Translations under genes and position numbers: made by a program | Shown: one piece after another, positions 1 to 8,694 of the stretch | Position numbering within the stretch: the stretch's first letter is position 1 | Layout of the letters: every line of letters begins with the position of its first letter | NCBI GenBank assembly: GCA_025800105.1 | Contig: JAOXSG010000100.1 | Span: forward strand, 1-39,381 | Direction of reading: 5' to 3' | DNA from: Cohaesibacter sp. | GTDB lineage: Bacteria > Pseudomonadota > Alphaproteobacteria > Rhizobiales > Cohaesibacteraceae | Length of the DNA: 39,381 nt | The notes under the pieces: generated by a model | The model's input: only the letters and a program-made list of their open reading frames with translations | Database searches by the model: none | Told to the model about the DNA's origin: nothing

Positions 1-104
1 GTCAGGAGCTGGAAAAGTCAAAAATTGGTCGAAAAGCGCGTATGTCTGGCATTGAAGAAACCATTCATATCATGCAATCCGCCCCCACTTTGCCGGAAAT
101 CTGA
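1..104 (+). CDS. 3' end of a second Rep_3-type replication initiator gene (cut by the window edge)
   Basis: The first 104 bases encode the last 33 residues of a plasmid initiator and end in TGA. Bases 1-79 are identical to 39243-39321 inside the complete rep gene at the other end. The remaining differences are third-position changes in Ser, Ala and Pro codons that leave the protein unchanged, and the stop is TGA here but TAG there. That pattern suggests a distinct allele kept under selection rather than sequencing error or a dead fragment. An iteron follows 8 bp after the stop. Whether the rest of this gene exists beyond the window, or the window is a circle with a partial duplication, cannot be decided from the sequence. 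Confidence 0.8.
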   Translation, partial: QELEKSKIGRKARMSGIEETIHIMQSAPTLPEI

Positions 105-110
105 CAAGCT

Positions 111-134
111 ATAACAGATTGGGGGGCTTGTTAT
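111..134 (+). repeat. Single iteron copy downstream of the partial rep
   Basis: TAACAGATTGGGGGG at 112-126 followed by CTTGTTAT matches the last member of the main iteron array (38359-38373) over 24 bases. The 24-base unit has inverted ends (ATAACA and TGTTAT). It is isolated from the main array, lying just after the partial rep and before the beta-barrel gene. Confidence 0.8.
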
Positions 135-164
135 CGAAAAACATTTGGCGTGTGTTGCTTATTT

Positions 165-1454
165 TTAAAAGCTGTAGCGCAATCCAAATGTGCCTGAATG
201 ACTTCTCTCAATATGATTGAAAGAGGCCGCATAGTCCATATTCAGATGAAATGAGTCTTGCAGGGACATAGACAGGCCCGTTGAGATGTTAAAGACATCT
301 TTCAAAGGCGCATTGCCCAGATTTTCAAAGCTTTTTCCCTGATCAACCGAAACACGGCTGGCTCTTGATAATTCACCAAAGCGCCGCGTCCAAGATAGGC
401 CAAGAGTGGGAACAATCGGCAGATCTCCTAAAAAATAAACCGTAGACAGGTTAAGACCAAGCTTTGCATCTCCTGTGCGGGTGATATTTTGCGCAGTATG
501 GACAGCCGCATCGGGATTGCCATCTTCAACAAATGCCGATTGTTTGAGCCAGCTGCCCTGTAGGCGAGCAAAGGGTTGTATAACCAGCCCATCTATCGTG
601 AGCCGTTGCCCCACTTCCAAAGCGGACTGGATGCGATAATTGGTATAATGGGCCTGCATTTTGCGCAAATCGCCCTTGCCATCAATATCAATGAACCGGC
701 TGGTATCATATTGATCAGCGCCCAGCGCGATCAGGCCATCTGCATACCAGGTCTGCCATTCAAAGGTGCCTGTTAATCCGGCTTGCATCTGGATGATGTC
801 AAGGCTTGTAATATTCTCGTTGATATCAACATCCACCTTGGTGGCGGAGCCGGTCAGGCCAAAGCGCAGATAGTCATCGGAATAGAAATCCAGTCCTGCC
901 ATCAGGCCACTGGCATCAATTTTAACGCTGGCATCTTCGCGGTGGGCATTTTTTCGGCCAAGGCTGCCAAGGCCAGTGATGAAAAAGGAGCGCTCCAAGG
1001 GGGCCCATTGGTCCAGATTCTGGTCTGCGAGTGTTGCGCTAATGGCCTTTTGGGCATCTTGCGCGGTTTTTGTTTGTTGATAGGCCAAAAGGGCCGTTTG
1101 TGTCGGAGAAGAAATAGAAGAAGGGGCAGAGACCGGGGCAGGCGCACTCACAGAAGCAGAACTTCCAGAGGAAGATCCCCCCGAAGAAGAGCCAGAAGCG
1201 GCATTTTCCCCGACTTCTCGCTGATAATCGAAAAATTCGGCAGGTGGTGCACCTGTACAATCATAAATTCTGGTTGGCGTGCGATAAATGAATTGGAAAT
1301 ATTCCAAAAGCGTACAATTCACCTTATCGGGTTTTGTGGGATCAAATGCCAGATAAGGGATGGTGGCCCAAGCGGGCTGGACGCCTAAAATTGCAATAGA
1401 AATGATCAAAAAGAGAGTAGGAAGCGCCCTGTGGCTGCTTTTCTGCAATGACAC
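165..1454 (-). CDS. Autotransporter-type outer-membrane beta-barrel protein
   Basis: Predicted outer-membrane protein of about 429 residues. From the GTG at 1454, which has a GGCGGGG stretch just upstream, the protein begins with a basic segment and a hydrophobic core ending PAWA, a good Sec signal peptide. An upstream TTG at 1517 would add 21 residues in front of it. After the signal comes a segment of about 45 residues with two cysteines, then a low-complexity Ser/Gly/Pro/Ala stretch, then about 290 residues of alternating hydrophobic and polar residues with many Tyr, Phe and Trp, ending in Tyr-Ser-Phe. A C-terminal aromatic residue is the usual signal for barrel insertion. The C-terminal half resembles the autotransporter beta-domain, but there is no recognisable passenger. 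It stands alone, divergent from the CAP-protein gene. A role in surface attachment is inference. Confidence 0.7.
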   Translation of the reverse strand: MSLQKSSHRALPTLFLIISIAILGVQPAWATIPYLAFDPTKPDKVNCTLLEYFQFIYRTPTRIYDCTGAPPAEFFDYQREVGENAASGSSSGGSSSGSSASVSAPAPVSAPSSISSPTQTALLAYQQTKTAQDAQKAISATLADQNLDQWAPLERSFFITGLGSLGRKNAHREDASVKIDASGLMAGLDFYSDDYLRFGLTGSATKVDVDINENITSLDIIQMQAGLTGTFEWQTWYADGLIALGADQYDTSRFIDIDGKGDLRKMQAHYTNYRIQSALEVGQRLTIDGLVIQPFARLQGSWLKQSAFVEDGNPDAAVHTAQNITRTGDAKLGLNLSTVYFLGDLPIVPTLGLSWTRRFGELSRASRVSVDQGKSFENLGNAPLKDVFNISTGLSMSLQDSFHLNMDYAASFNHIERSHSGTFGLRYSF

Positions 1455-1763
1455 TGTATTTCCCCGCCTGTCTTTAAAAATGGATTTCTTTCTATCCTGC
1501 TTGTCCCATTGGTGCAACTGGTGTCAGGGATCCAGAAATGAATTTGGCGAGAATGATGGCGACATCAATTTGATAAAGGATGGTTCTTCTGTCATGTCTT
1601 TTGTCTTGCTTGATTGCAATCATAGTCTCGCCTTGCGAGATATGATGAGCTTTTATGTAAGATAATCACTGTTTGAGCAGTGGTTATATTCTGACATTTC
1701 AGGTTATAATAGGATATATCCAATCAAATGATTGCAATTTAGCTTTTTCAAAGGGAGATAGCC
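1455..1763. other. Divergent intergenic region between the beta-barrel and CAP-protein genes
   Basis: About 310 bases with no convincing gene; it must hold the promoters of both divergent genes. ATTGCAAT occurs twice (near 1616 and 1736), and an imperfect inverted repeat built on CACTG/CAGTG lies near 1664-1682. TATAAT is present near 1706, but no well-spaced -35 box could be assigned. The ribosome site AAAGGGAG precedes the GTG at 1764. Confidence 0.4.
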
Positions 1764-3035
1764 GTGAGTGCACCATCTGTTTACGAGCAATATATGCTTG
1801 AACTTATCAATAAAGCACGCATGGACCCCAATGCAGAGGCACAACGGCTTGGAATTGGCTTGAATGATGATCTATCTCCGGGCACGATTGACGGCTCAGC
1901 CAAGCAACCCCTTGCTTTCATGGCTGTGTTGAACAATTCCGCAGCCAAGCATAGTATTTCCATGCTTGCAGACAATTATTTTTCCCATACAGGCAGTGAT
2001 GGCTCTTCTGTGTCTGACAGGATTTTGGCGGCAAATTGGGCCGCAGAGCCTGGAAGCGGCTGGGTTATGGGGGAGAATATTTCTCAACGTGCCAGTTCAG
2101 GCAACACCTTTGGCTATAATAGTCTGACAATTGACAGCCATCATAACGGCCTTTTCAAATCATCAGGACATCGAACCAATTTGATGAATGATCGGTTTTC
2201 TGAGATTGGTATCGGTCAGGAAGTTGGCTCTTATACAGCTTCCAACGGCTTTACCTATCAACATACTTCCATGTTGACCCAAAATTTTGCTGATGGGGGG
2301 CGCGCTTATATCACCGGTGTTGTGATCGATGATAAGGATAAGGACAAATTCTATGATATTGATGAAGGTCTGGGCTCAGTCATTGTAACGGCAGCTGGAG
2401 CCACTGGCGTTTTCTCGACTTCCACTTGGCAGGCTGGTGGTTATTCCCTTAAAGTTGATCCGGGCACTTATACTGTGACCTATTCCGGTGGAGGGCTGAA
2501 GCAGACCATTACCAAATCCGTGACAATTGGCAGTGACAATGTCAAAGTTGATGTGCTGAACGAGGCCTTATCCGGTTCTGATAGTCATGATTTTTCCAAT
2601 GTTAAAGCAGGGGATGTTTTTCGATTTTTCAATACCGAAAGCGGCAAGCATTTTTTCACTGCCAACACAACAGAACGGGATAATGTTCTCGATAATTTGC
2701 CAACTTTTAAATATGAAGGTGTGGTCTTCAATATAAGCTCAGGGGATACTAATATTTATCGGTTTTACAACACTGACAGTCAGACCCATTTTTATACAAT
2801 CAGTAGCGCAGAAGCACAGCAGATTAGAGCGACACGCCCTGAATTTCGCGATGAAGGTATCGCCTATCAGGCCTATGATTCATCCAATCAGACGAATACA
2901 GCCCTCTATCGTTTCTACAATGAGGATACATCCAGCCATTTCTTTACGACCTCAACGCAGGAAAGAGATAGTATCATTCAAAATTTGTCGAATTATAAGT
3001 ATGAAGGCATCGCCTATTATGTCGATATTGCCTGA
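1764..3035 (+). CDS. CAP/SCP-domain secreted protein with three C-terminal DUF5648-like repeats
   Basis: 423 residues starting at GTG with a strong ribosome site (AAAGGGAG). Residues about 5-175 form a CAP (SCP/PR-1, PF00188) domain: an AKHSISM helix, NYFSHTGSDG, GENIS and SGHRTNLMNDRF carry its typical His and Glu residues. About 80 residues like an SdrD-B or carboxypeptidase-regulatory beta-sandwich follow, with an acidic DDKDKDKFYDIDEG loop that may bind calcium. The last 140 residues are three repeats of the type FRFFNTESGKHFFTANTTER...YEG, matching DUF5648. There is no signal peptide, so export by the type I system at 18075-21323 is likely but unproven. The final eleven residues, YEGIAYYVDIA, are identical to the end of the metalloprotease at 35560-37002. 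Confidence 0.8.
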   Translation: MSAPSVYEQYMLELINKARMDPNAEAQRLGIGLNDDLSPGTIDGSAKQPLAFMAVLNNSAAKHSISMLADNYFSHTGSDGSSVSDRILAANWAAEPGSGWVMGENISQRASSGNTFGYNSLTIDSHHNGLFKSSGHRTNLMNDRFSEIGIGQEVGSYTASNGFTYQHTSMLTQNFADGGRAYITGVVIDDKDKDKFYDIDEGLGSVIVTAAGATGVFSTSTWQAGGYSLKVDPGTYTVTYSGGGLKQTITKSVTIGSDNVKVDVLNEALSGSDSHDFSNVKAGDVFRFFNTESGKHFFTANTTERDNVLDNLPTFKYEGVVFNISSGDTNIYRFYNTDSQTHFYTISSAEAQQIRATRPEFRDEGIAYQAYDSSNQTNTALYRFYNEDTSSHFFTTSTQERDSIIQNLSNYKYEGIAYYVDIA

Positions 3036-3090
3036 TGCGGATAAGCGCCGGATTTAGAATCTCTGGAACAGTTCCCTCATTTTTTGTTTA

Positions 3091-3107
3091 GGCTCAGGAC
3101 TGTTCAA
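3091..3107 (+). repeat. Solo inverted-repeat end of the MITE family
   Basis: GGCTCAGGACTGTTCAA preceded by TA. The first ten bases match the terminal repeats of the MITE at 21804-22066 and the solo end at 27943. No partner end lies nearby, so it appears to be the remnant of an old insertion between two converging genes. Confidence 0.55.
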
Positions 3108-3114
3108 TCAGGCT

Positions 3115-4128
3115 CTAATAAGGCGTTTTTTCCCTATTGGAAATATAGCCAATATCGGCTTGTTCTTCATATATGTTCAGGACAAATGCAAAAGAATAAG
3201 ACCATAAAGAAATAGGCAGAAATTTGATAATATTCTTAAGGATAGAGAGCTTTAGCCCTCTGAAAAAATATTTCATATCTTTGCGTTTTTGATGGTTTTG
3301 AAGATAGCGTTTTGCGCGCGATAGCTGTTTTTGCTCTGCTCTTCTTTTAAGGGAAAGCGGCAATTGATCCTTGCAATAATGGCGGATCAGTCCTGCGGTT
3401 TGATGAAACGTCAAGGCTTCGCGATCAGACAGGCGAGCATGGCCCCGAACCATTTGATAACAAACAGGGTAGTTCAAACTTGCAAAATCCCCCTTTAGAG
3501 CGATTTGCAGAGCAATGGCATAATCCTGGCAGGATACAAAATTATCGCTGATAGGCAGAGCGGCAAAAAATGCGGAGCTATGATAAAGGCTCTGGGTGGG
3601 AACAAAATCAAACCCTGTTAAACAATAGAGCAAACTATCGCTCATGATGTGTGCTTCAGCAAGCGTATTAGGCTCGGCCTTCATTTGCTCGGCCTTTAAA
3701 GCATCTGGTCCATAAGCAATGGCCTCTCCCTTGACCAGATGGCACTGCAAGTCTTTTGAGGCCTTTATCAGCAAAGCTGTTGATCCGGGCATAATTGGAT
3801 CATCGGAATCAATCAGGCGGATAAAGCTGGTTGCCTCAGGATCCAGCTTTCTGGCGATGTCTCCCAATTGATTGGTGGTTTGAAAAATGCCTCTATTGTC
3901 CCGAGCGATGAATGTGATCGGCAGTTTGTGCTCATATTGGCTGACAAATGTCTGAATGATGTCTACGGACTGATCCGTTGAACCATCATCAATGATGACA
4001 AGAGAGGCATGGAAAGCGTCTGAATCAATGACAATGCTGTCCAGAACCGAACGGATATAGGGACTTTTGTTATAGGATGATACGAGATAGAGCACTTTAT
4101 CGGTCTGAATCGTCACTGTTTCTATCAT
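3115..4128 (-). CDS. Family 2 glycosyltransferase
   Basis: 337 residues. The N-terminal 120 residues have the GT-A fold signature of GT2 enzymes: VLYLVSSYNKSPYI at the first strand, VIIDDGSTDQS as the nucleotide-binding loop, and RLIDSDD as the likely metal-binding DXD equivalent. The C-terminal half is basic with one hydrophobic stretch, FLPISLWSYSFAFVLNIY, which suggests membrane contact. It is the last gene of a minus-strand cluster of three glycosyltransferases. The ATG at 4128 sits almost on top of AAAGGA; a GTG at 4116 would be better spaced. The sugar donor and acceptor cannot be told from the sequence; the neighbouring rhamnose genes make a rhamnosyl transfer possible. Confidence 0.8.
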   Translation of the reverse strand: MIETVTIQTDKVLYLVSSYNKSPYIRSVLDSIVIDSDAFHASLVIIDDGSTDQSVDIIQTFVSQYEHKLPITFIARDNRGIFQTTNQLGDIARKLDPEATSFIRLIDSDDPIMPGSTALLIKASKDLQCHLVKGEAIAYGPDALKAEQMKAEPNTLAEAHIMSDSLLYCLTGFDFVPTQSLYHSSAFFAALPISDNFVSCQDYAIALQIALKGDFASLNYPVCYQMVRGHARLSDREALTFHQTAGLIRHYCKDQLPLSLKRRAEQKQLSRAKRYLQNHQKRKDMKYFFRGLKLSILKNIIKFLPISLWSYSFAFVLNIYEEQADIGYISNREKTPY

Positions 4129-4194
4129 CCTTTCAGACTGGTCTGGATTTTGTTATATAGGCATATGTCGGGATAAGAAAATGTGGGATCCTTG

Positions 4195-4223
4195 GCTCCA
4201 TCCAGGACAAACCCGGATGGAGC
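4195..4223. other. Intercistronic hairpin between two glycosyltransferase genes
   Basis: GCTCCATCC and GGATGGAGC form a perfect 9-bp stem with an 11-base loop in the 108-base gap after the 818-residue gene. No T-run follows on the minus strand, so it is more likely an RNA-processing or stability element than a complete terminator. Confidence 0.4.
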
Positions 4224-4236
4224 GATAAGCCGTGAT

Positions 4237-6693
4237 TTATTGTTTGACCAGCTCTGAACAGACATTTTCAAAATAGTCTCTTGAACAATCCTGTTTGATG
4301 GCCTCAAGCGCATGAGAACGAACAGAGTTCCAAAGAGCCTTATCTTCATAGAGCCGTACACATTGATCAGCAAAATCAGAAGCATTGGAAGCGGACAGGG
4401 CCTCTTGATCATGTTTCCATCCCAATTGAGATAGAAGCAGATCGGTTATGACACAGGGCAGCCCGTAATTGGCGGCTTCATGAACCTTATGGGGAATCCC
4501 GGCGGCAAAGCGGGTGGGAGCGATAAAGACCCGGCTGCGATCATACCAGTCTGAAAGATCGTCCACCCGTCCCAGCAGGCGAATATGATTGTTTGCAAGA
4601 TCGCGTACACGATCTGAATTGACTTGTCCTGCAATGTTAAGAATGAGCGGCTCTTTGCTGCGTTGCTGAATGAGCGGCAAAATCTCGCGAGCAAACCAGA
4701 TCAAGGAATCTTCATTGGGCGTGAAGTCGCCATCCAATCGTCCGACAAAGAGAAGATCTTTGCGTGTGTCAAACGAAGAGGGGGTTGGCTCTGGATCAAA
4801 ACGATGGCCCAATACCTTAACTGTTGGAACCCCGCCCTGTTTGTAAAAATCTGCCTCTTTTTCAGAGACGGCAATCACCGTATCGGCATAACGGGTCAGG
4901 TTGATTTCCTGATTCAGACTATGCAGTTGTTCTTTTTCATCTATTGGTTGGCCCAATAGATCAAACTTCATAATATCACGCGTTGCTGTGACGGCTTCTG
5001 CATCATAAATGATTTCACACTCTTCAAAGAGGTCCGGGCGCTTTTTGATCAGTTTATTGATGAATTTCATATTATGGGATCGACTGATCAGGATCTGATT
5101 ATAATAGCTTTTGCGTGCGGCCAGAAAGTCTTCAAAACCATCGACACCAAGACCGGATGCAATTTCCACCCCTGCCGGAATGGCATCAATAATCTTATCC
5201 ATGTTTTCAGGTTGCGGGAAGCGCAAGGGATAGAAGGTCAAAAATGCTCCGGTTTTTGCCAATGCATGGATCAACGCATTGGAGCGCGGGAAGCCTGCCC
5301 CTTCGGTCACAAAGGGGAGGCGATCATCAATCAGCAAAATCTTTTTTGCGTCATTCTGTCTGGACCGGGCCTTGATAATATTATCTTCATGAGGCGCAAG
5401 AGCGGTCGTGCCAAGATAGTCTTTATGACGCTCAAGGAAAATTGAGCGATTGCGCGTTTGCAGCGCAATGGCTTCATCACTTGTTTTGGAAGAGCCAAAT
5501 TCAAAATGATAGATAACACTATGGGGATTATAGACAATTCTATAGCCCTGTTCCCACAAGCGCAGGCAGAAATCGGTTTCTTCATAATAGGCCGGGGCAT
5601 AGCGCTCATCAAATCCGCCCAATTCTTGCCAGAGCTTGGTGCGGGTGAGCAAGAAGGCGCCTGAGCAATAATCAACATCGCGCTGGAACTGAGCGCTATA
5701 ATGATCAGGATTTTCGCCTCGCGCATATCCCAAGGCCGAGCCGTCATTCCATAACAGACTGCCCGCTTCCTGCAAGGTTCCGTCTGGCAAAATCAATTTT
5801 GCTCCAACGGCACCAATGCTGTCATCGCTATCAAGCAATTGACTTGCACTGCCAAAGGCTTTGTCGCCAATCACTGTATCATTGTTGAGCAAGAGAATTT
5901 GCTCGCCTTTTGCCAGTTTGCAGGCTTGATTGACGGCACGCAAAAATCCAACATTATCCTTATTATAGACAATGGTGGCTCCGCTGACTTTTGCCATTAA
6001 ATCTTGTGTGCGATCAGAAGAAGCATTGTCGATGATGATGACTTCAAAAGAGACATCAAGCTGGTTGGCGATGGAATCCAGACATTTATAGGTCAATTCT
6101 GCCTGATTATAGAGAATGAGGATGATGGAAATTTTGGGCTGTATTGCGATAGGCAAACGAATGGAAAAATGACCATCCAGAAATCGGTTCAAATCCTGCT
6201 GGGCTTGCTGCCGGAACATTTCTTTTGTCAATGTCGGGGCAGCAGGTGAGGCATTTGGTGTGCTCTCTTGTCCATCGTCAGCGAGACTAAGCTTTTTGCG
6301 ATCCTTTTTGCCCAGCATTTTGCGCCAAAGGCGTCGCAGGCGCCGTCCAATTGTGCGGTTGAGCTTTTTGGTCAATTTGGCATTGGCCTGTTTGAGGTTC
6401 AGAACTTCCGCTTCTTTATGCGCCAATAAAGCGCGCTGATTGAGCAGATAACTCTCCAACTCTTCCAGTCTGATGCTCTCGCCGACAGCCCGATCAACCA
6501 TTTCCTGTGTATAGGCTAATTGTTTTTCCAAATCAGCAATGGTCTCAATAGCCCATTCCCGATCTTTGGTTATGCCATCAATACGGGTTTTATCTTCCCG
6601 TCTTTGTTCACGCAGCAACCGTTCCTGACGGATAAGACGGTTTTTCAAATCATCAAGCTGGGTGCCTGAAATGTGAGGAGTTGAAGATTTCAT
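4237..6693 (-). CDS. Bifunctional glycosyltransferase (coiled coil, GT2, then GT4)
   Basis: 818 residues. Residues about 5-105 are charged and heptad-like (a predicted coiled coil), followed by a basic patch with RRLRRLWRK. A GT2 domain starts near residue 187: ISIILILYNQ, VIIIDNASSD, ILLLNNDT, then GFDERY and YEETDFCLRLWEQG, which is typical of rhamnosyltransferase-like GT2 enzymes. From about residue 450 a GT-B domain begins (KKILLIDDRLPF), with the donor-binding half marked by LLFVGRLDG and a PTRFAAGIPHKVHEAANYGLP motif typical of GT4. Such GT2-GT4 fusions are known in S-layer glycan and O-antigen loci (WsaE-like arrangement). The start follows the upstream gene's TGA by one base, so the two are translationally coupled. 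Donors are unknown; dTDP-rhamnose is plausible. Confidence 0.85.
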   Translation of the reverse strand: MKSSTPHISGTQLDDLKNRLIRQERLLREQRREDKTRIDGITKDREWAIETIADLEKQLAYTQEMVDRAVGESIRLEELESYLLNQRALLAHKEAEVLNLKQANAKLTKKLNRTIGRRLRRLWRKMLGKKDRKKLSLADDGQESTPNASPAAPTLTKEMFRQQAQQDLNRFLDGHFSIRLPIAIQPKISIILILYNQAELTYKCLDSIANQLDVSFEVIIIDNASSDRTQDLMAKVSGATIVYNKDNVGFLRAVNQACKLAKGEQILLLNNDTVIGDKAFGSASQLLDSDDSIGAVGAKLILPDGTLQEAGSLLWNDGSALGYARGENPDHYSAQFQRDVDYCSGAFLLTRTKLWQELGGFDERYAPAYYEETDFCLRLWEQGYRIVYNPHSVIYHFEFGSSKTSDEAIALQTRNRSIFLERHKDYLGTTALAPHEDNIIKARSRQNDAKKILLIDDRLPFVTEGAGFPRSNALIHALAKTGAFLTFYPLRFPQPENMDKIIDAIPAGVEIASGLGVDGFEDFLAARKSYYNQILISRSHNMKFINKLIKKRPDLFEECEIIYDAEAVTATRDIMKFDLLGQPIDEKEQLHSLNQEINLTRYADTVIAVSEKEADFYKQGGVPTVKVLGHRFDPEPTPSSFDTRKDLLFVGRLDGDFTPNEDSLIWFAREILPLIQQRSKEPLILNIAGQVNSDRVRDLANNHIRLLGRVDDLSDWYDRSRVFIAPTRFAAGIPHKVHEAANYGLPCVITDLLLSQLGWKHDQEALSASNASDFADQCVRLYEDKALWNSVRSHALEAIKQDCSRDYFENVCSELVKQ

Positions 6694-6694
6694 A

Positions 6695-8452
6695 TCAAAT
6701 CTCTTCTTGTGTCTTTATCCAGCAAGGATGGTTGTAAAATGCATGAAAGTCATCGTCGATCAGTTGAGTATTTTGCTCAATGGACCAATGGAAATTCAAC
6801 AGACGGTCATGGTGAATCTTGTGCCACCAAAGGTGATTGAGAAGGCTATATTCGCGCTTGGCTCTTTGGAGGCTCACCGGGTCTTTTTCTTGTGTTGAAG
6901 AGCCTCTTGAAACGGATTCATGATGGATCAGCAAAGCATGAGGCGTCCAGATATTCTGGTATCCCAAATCGAGCAGTCTGAAGCACAAATCGACATCATT
7001 ATAATCGATGGTGAATTCTTCATTGAACCCTCCAATGTCCTCAAAAATGTCTTTTCGGATGGCCATGCACGCTGCGGTCACGGCTGATAAGGGCTGTGCT
7101 ACAAAGCCCAGTCCCGATTGATTGATCCAGTCCAATGGTTGCCTTGCTCCCATATTATGGACCATTTTTTCTCCACCCGTTATGCCAGCATGTTGGATGC
7201 GTTTGTCGGGATAAAGCAAAAGCGCTCCCACTGCTCCCACATTGGGTTGCAGAGCATGGAAAACCATCTCTTGGAGCCAGTCATCCTCCAGAATTTCGAT
7301 GTCATTATTCAGGAACAGCAAAATGTCGCCTTTTGCCTGACGCGCTGCGATATTGTTCAGGCGGGCATAATTGAAAGGCTGGTCAAGGCGCAAAACACAC
7401 GTATCGTTGCGTGTGGCGGCTTCTTGAAGAAAATCCAGTGTCTCTTGGCAATCACTGCCATTGTCAATGATCAGAATCTCAAGATTTTCATAGTCTGTTC
7501 GCTCCCACAATCCCTGACACACCATCGTCATATGATGCAGCTGATTGCGGGTTGGAATGATGACACTCACGCGGGGCATATCTTGTATGTCTCGTGGCAT
7601 CAGACGGGATGTGCCATGGTCTGTATCAATCAAGTCAAAATGGGGGGCATGATTGTTCACAAAGGAACGGGCACAAGCGCGCTCGGCCTGATTGCGATCG
7701 CCGGGAGGCAGGCTATGATGAAACAGGCAAATCGGGCTATGGGCAATCTGATAATCCTGCATCTTGCACGAAAGGGAGAGTAAGGTCTGATAACCCCAGT
7801 TTGGGTCAGAAAGGCAGGCCAGTTCATGAGCAGGGCAACGCCGGACAAAAAACGCTCCCTTGATAAAATTATCACAATAAAGACGATGTGTGTCCCAGGC
7901 TGGCTTATAAAGGGGCAGCGTTTTCTTGCTGTCGGGTGAGAGATGATAATCTTCTTCCCAATAGAGCAAGTCCAGCTCATGGCCATTGTCTCTATGTTGA
8001 GAGTAAATGCTGACCATTTCCAGCAAGGCTTCTTCAGCAAGATAACCGGGGCGGGAGATATATAAATCAAACACGGCCCCATCTTCTGACAAAGGTCGGG
8101 CTGGATGATCATAGAGGCCATTTTCCTGAGACAGGAAAACCAGCCTGCCATCCTCTGATAACCAGGCAGGATCATGGACAAAAGAGGGAAATTGCTGGGT
8201 ATAAATAAGCAATTTCCAGTTCAAAAAAGACTGGCTGCCCAAGGAATTCATCAAATCCATGACCTGCTGTTCTGCGCAAATCGGACTGTCTTTGATCAGC
8301 ATGTAATGAATATGGATTTCAAAACTGGACGAGAGGGCAAGACCAATCTGTCTGGCTTTTGACTTATGCTTGGTAATAAATTTCTGCGTTTCCATGCGTC
8401 GCTGATGATAGGGTGCAAATTTTTGCGGCAGTAAATCTGCGGGACGCGACAT
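6695..8452 (-). CDS. Family 2 glycosyltransferase, rhamnosyltransferase-like
   Basis: 585 residues from the ATG at 8452, preceded by GAAAGGGC at good spacing; the open frame extends 21 codons further upstream without a ribosome site. The N-terminal half (to about residue 290) is a divergent domain with DLYISRPGYL and LDLLYWEEDY motifs, possibly a degenerate second GT-A unit. The GT2 domain starts near residue 295: RVSVIIPTRNQ, ILIIDNGSD, ILLFLNNDIE, then GGFNEEF and DYNDVDLCFRLLDLGY. This architecture is common in GT2 proteins of surface-polysaccharide loci. It is the first gene of the minus-strand cluster and is divergent from the operon starting at 8695, so the intergenic region 8453-8694 probably carries both promoters. 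Confidence 0.8.
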   Translation of the reverse strand: MSRPADLLPQKFAPYHQRRMETQKFITKHKSKARQIGLALSSSFEIHIHYMLIKDSPICAEQQVMDLMNSLGSQSFLNWKLLIYTQQFPSFVHDPAWLSEDGRLVFLSQENGLYDHPARPLSEDGAVFDLYISRPGYLAEEALLEMVSIYSQHRDNGHELDLLYWEEDYHLSPDSKKTLPLYKPAWDTHRLYCDNFIKGAFFVRRCPAHELACLSDPNWGYQTLLSLSCKMQDYQIAHSPICLFHHSLPPGDRNQAERACARSFVNNHAPHFDLIDTDHGTSRLMPRDIQDMPRVSVIIPTRNQLHHMTMVCQGLWERTDYENLEILIIDNGSDCQETLDFLQEAATRNDTCVLRLDQPFNYARLNNIAARQAKGDILLFLNNDIEILEDDWLQEMVFHALQPNVGAVGALLLYPDKRIQHAGITGGEKMVHNMGARQPLDWINQSGLGFVAQPLSAVTAACMAIRKDIFEDIGGFNEEFTIDYNDVDLCFRLLDLGYQNIWTPHALLIHHESVSRGSSTQEKDPVSLQRAKREYSLLNHLWWHKIHHDRLLNFHWSIEQNTQLIDDDFHAFYNHPCWIKTQEEI

Positions 8453-8694
8453 AAGAATGCCCTTTCGGTAACGGATCGTTTTATGCTGTAAAGCGGCTCT
8501 TTGATATATAGTCAATATGTTCAGGGCTCTGATGCAGCAAAATCAGCGAAATTTAAACGATTTGTGTCTCTTTTGTCCGCTTCTCTTTTCTTCGGATGGT
8601 TTGAAGCATCATGCCTGTCATATTTATATTGGTTGCGAAGCTGTCTGTGATGCGATAAGTCGATCCATAATCAGAATAGAGAAGGATTGTTGAG

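Noticed and set aside
783-1388. 201-codon plus-strand frame opposite the beta-barrel gene
   Set aside because: The minus frame has a signal peptide, barrel pattern and terminal Phe; the plus frame is its shadow with low-complexity Arg runs.
1360-1665. 101-codon plus-strand frame in the divergent promoter region
   Set aside because: Overlaps the signal-peptide end of the beta-barrel gene and shows no ribosome site or conserved motif.
4125-4412. 95-codon minus-strand frame between two glycosyltransferase genes
   Set aside because: Most of it overlaps the C-terminal end of the 818-residue gene in another frame, without its own start signal.
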